A stretch of 25,154 nucleotides of DNA from Actinomycetota bacterium. GTDB lineage: Bacteria; Actinomycetota; Acidimicrobiia; Acidimicrobiales; Ilumatobacteraceae. Within the stretch, counting starts at the first letter, position 1; each line of letters opens with the position of its first letter. The translations under genes were made by a program, and so were the position numbers. Below the pieces are notes generated by a model, which was not told the origin of the DNA, made no database searches, and worked only from the letters and a program-made list of their open reading frames with translations. The stretch spans positions 1 through 25,154 of the forward strand of contig SYNW01000085.1 of the NCBI GenBank assembly GCA_005805045.1, given 5' to 3'. Positions 23,353-25,154 of the stretch are shown here, one piece after another.

Positions 23353-25154
23353 ATGGCAGAACTACCGACCAATGCTCGTGTTGTAATCGTTGGCGGCGGC
23401 ATTGTCGGTTGCAGTGTTGCATATCACTTGGCTCTGCGTGGGTGCACCGATGTCGTATTGCTCGAACGCAAGCAACTTACTTGTGGCACAACTTGGCATG
23501 CTGCAGGTCTTGTCGGCCAGTTGCGCGCAACTCACAACTTGACGCGTCTTGCTCAATACACGACGAACCTTTTCAAAACTCTTGAAGAAGTCACGGGTCA
23601 AGCGACCGGGTTTCAGCAACGAGGCTCGGTGGCCGTCGCCCCAAACCAAGAGCGATTCGAAGAACTAAAGCGAGGCGCTTCGATGGCTCGCGTTTTCGGC
23701 CTTGATGTAAACATAATTTCGCCACGCGAGATTGCCGAGCTTCTACCACTGGCTCGAGTCGACGATTTGGTCGGTGGCGTGCACCTGCCGAATGACGGCG
23801 TGGTAAATCCGATTGATGCAACCCAAGCCCTGGCCAAAGGTGCACGATCGCACGGTGTGAAAATATTTGAAAATGTCAAAGTTGATTCGATCATCGTCGA
23901 AGATGGTCGTTGCGTTGGGGTCAAAACGACCCTCGGTGATGGCAGCGACTCAAAATCAGAAATTCGAAGTGAGTTCGTCGTCAACTGTGCCGGTATGTGG
24001 GCACGAGAACTTGGCGATGCTGCGGGCGCAATCGTGCCACTTCATGCTGCCGAGCATTTTTATATCGTCACCGAGCCCGTGCCCGAGATTTCTCCGAATA
24101 TGCCGGTGCTTCGCGATCCAGATGGTTGCGGATATTTCAAAGAAGACGCTGGCAAGCTTCTGGTCGGCTGGTTCGAACCAGTAGCCAAACCCTGGGGAAT
24201 GAAGGGCATCTCAGAAGAATTCTCGTTTACAACTTTGCCTGAAGACTTTGAACACATCGAGCCGCTGGTCGCGGCGGCGACACACCGCATGCCATTGTTG
24301 GCAAAAACCGGCATCAGATTATTTTTCAACGGCCCCGAGTCGTTCACGCCAGATGACAGATACCTGCTCGGCGAATCACCAGACGTAGAAAATCTTTTCG
24401 TCGCCGCTGGATTCAACTCGATCGGCATTCAGTCGTCTGGTGGAGCAGGCAAAGTTCTCGCCGACTGGATTCTCGACGGTCGCCCACCAATGGATTTGTG
24501 GGATGTCGACATTCGTCGTTCAATGCCCTATCAGCGCAACAAAAAATATCTGCACGACCGCACCGTCGAAACGCTCGGCTTGCTTTACGCCATGCACTGG
24601 CCATTTCGTCAACCAGAAACTGCTCGCGGCGTTCGCAAATCTGTGTTGCACGATCGTCTCGCCGAACGCGGCGCTTGCTTCGGCGAAGTCGCAGGTTGGG
24701 AGCGCACCAACTGGTTCGCGCCTGCTGGCATCAAGCCCGAATACATATATACGTATGGCAGACAAAATTGGTTCAAATACTCTGCCGAAGAGCACCACGC
24801 CGTGCGCAACTCGGTCGGCATTTTTGATCAGTCGTCGTTCGGCAAGTTCATTTTGCAGGGGCCAGATGCGATGTCGGTGCTCAATCAAATCTGTGCCAAC
24901 GAGGTCGATGTCGCCGTGGGCAAAATCGTCTATACACAGTGGCTCAACGAGGCTGGCGGCATCGAAGCCGACCTCACAGTCACGCGCCAAGCGATTGATT
25001 CGTATTTAATAGTCACTGCCGCAGCGACGCAAGTGCGCGACTTTGCTTGGTTGCGCGATCACATTCCATCTTCGGCGCGCGCGATGGCGATAGATGTTTC
25101 ATCTGGTCAGGCCGTTTTGAGTGTGATGGGTCCGAACTCGCGTGACTTGCTCTC
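23353..25154 (+). CDS. FAD-dependent dimethylglycine/sarcosine dehydrogenase-like protein with GcvT domain (3' end missing)
   Basis: The frame opens at the ATG at 23353, with AGAGG 6 bases before it, and stays open for 600 codons to the end of the window, so the C terminus lies outside. It begins MAELPTNARVVIVGGGIVG (GGGIVG at 14-19, Glu38). The segment QLTCGTTWHAAGL has the presumed flavinylated His49 and is the closest of the three visible N termini to the classical dehydrogenase motif. The central domain shows GPESFTPDDRYLLGESPDV and AAGFNSIGIQSSGGAGKVLADW. The GcvT domain begins near 440 and carries GGIEADLTV with Asp540 as expected for folate chemistry, then LSVMGPNSRDLL at the edge. About 200 residues are missing. 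Divergent from the paralogue at 20779-23214. Confidence 0.92.
   Translation, partial: MAELPTNARVVIVGGGIVGCSVAYHLALRGCTDVVLLERKQLTCGTTWHAAGLVGQLRATHNLTRLAQYTTNLFKTLEEVTGQATGFQQRGSVAVAPNQERFEELKRGASMARVFGLDVNIISPREIAELLPLARVDDLVGGVHLPNDGVVNPIDATQALAKGARSHGVKIFENVKVDSIIVEDGRCVGVKTTLGDGSDSKSEIRSEFVVNCAGMWARELGDAAGAIVPLHAAEHFYIVTEPVPEISPNMPVLRDPDGCGYFKEDAGKLLVGWFEPVAKPWGMKGISEEFSFTTLPEDFEHIEPLVAAATHRMPLLAKTGIRLFFNGPESFTPDDRYLLGESPDVENLFVAAGFNSIGIQSSGGAGKVLADWILDGRPPMDLWDVDIRRSMPYQRNKKYLHDRTVETLGLLYAMHWPFRQPETARGVRKSVLHDRLAERGACFGEVAGWERTNWFAPAGIKPEYIYTYGRQNWFKYSAEEHHAVRNSVGIFDQSSFGKFILQGPDAMSVLNQICANEVDVAVGKIVYTQWLNEAGGIEADLTVTRQAIDSYLIVTAAATQVRDFAWLRDHIPSSARAMAIDVSSGQAVLSVMGPNSRDLL

Overview
The window is gene-dense bacterial DNA (about 98% coding, no gap over 300 bases, roughly balanced base composition). 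It fits a moderate-GC actinobacterium, most likely a marine or freshwater Acidimicrobiia-type lineage. The grounds are an actinobacterial-type acyl-ACP desaturase (DesA), a CarD/CdnL regulator with a lysine/alanine tail, a long-form RmlA, GTG starts and start codons that look leaderless. No rRNA or marker gene is present, so the lineage is an inference. I saw no tRNA, mobile element or CRISPR array.

Layout. (1) 1-7761, plus strand: the 3' part of an FAD/GcvT amine dehydrogenase, etfB, etfA, an MttB-family methyltransferase without pyrrolysine, and a complete FAD/GcvT amine dehydrogenase. (2) 7772-13370, minus strand: a peptide-type ABC importer operon, in transcription order binding lipoprotein, permease B, permease C, fused double ATPase. 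A strong hairpin lies after the binding-protein gene. (3) 13559-17948, minus strand: a dTDP-L-rhamnose operon rfbA-rfbC-rfbB-rfbD, ending in desA. (4) 17993-19219, plus strand: a class III aminotransferase. (5) 19230-23214, minus strand: an FAD/GcvT dehydrogenase, then carD, then a 3-hydroxyisobutyrate-dehydrogenase-family gene. (6) 23353 to the end, plus strand: a fourth FAD/GcvT dehydrogenase, cut by the window edge and divergent from the third.

The unifying theme is oxidative demethylation of N-methylated compounds (glycine betaine, dimethylglycine, sarcosine or similar). Four paralogous FAD/GcvT oxidoreductases could oxidise N-methyl groups, pass electrons to the ETF encoded between them, and pass the one-carbon unit to tetrahydrofolate. 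The MttB-family protein could remove a methyl group from a quaternary or tertiary amine upstream of them. The ABC importer may supply substrate, but this rests on proximity only. The rhamnose, desaturase and CarD genes are housekeeping or envelope functions lying between the catabolic blocks. Two of the four FAD/GcvT proteins carry Glu where the other two have the expected catalytic Asp of the folate domain, which hints at a division of labour.
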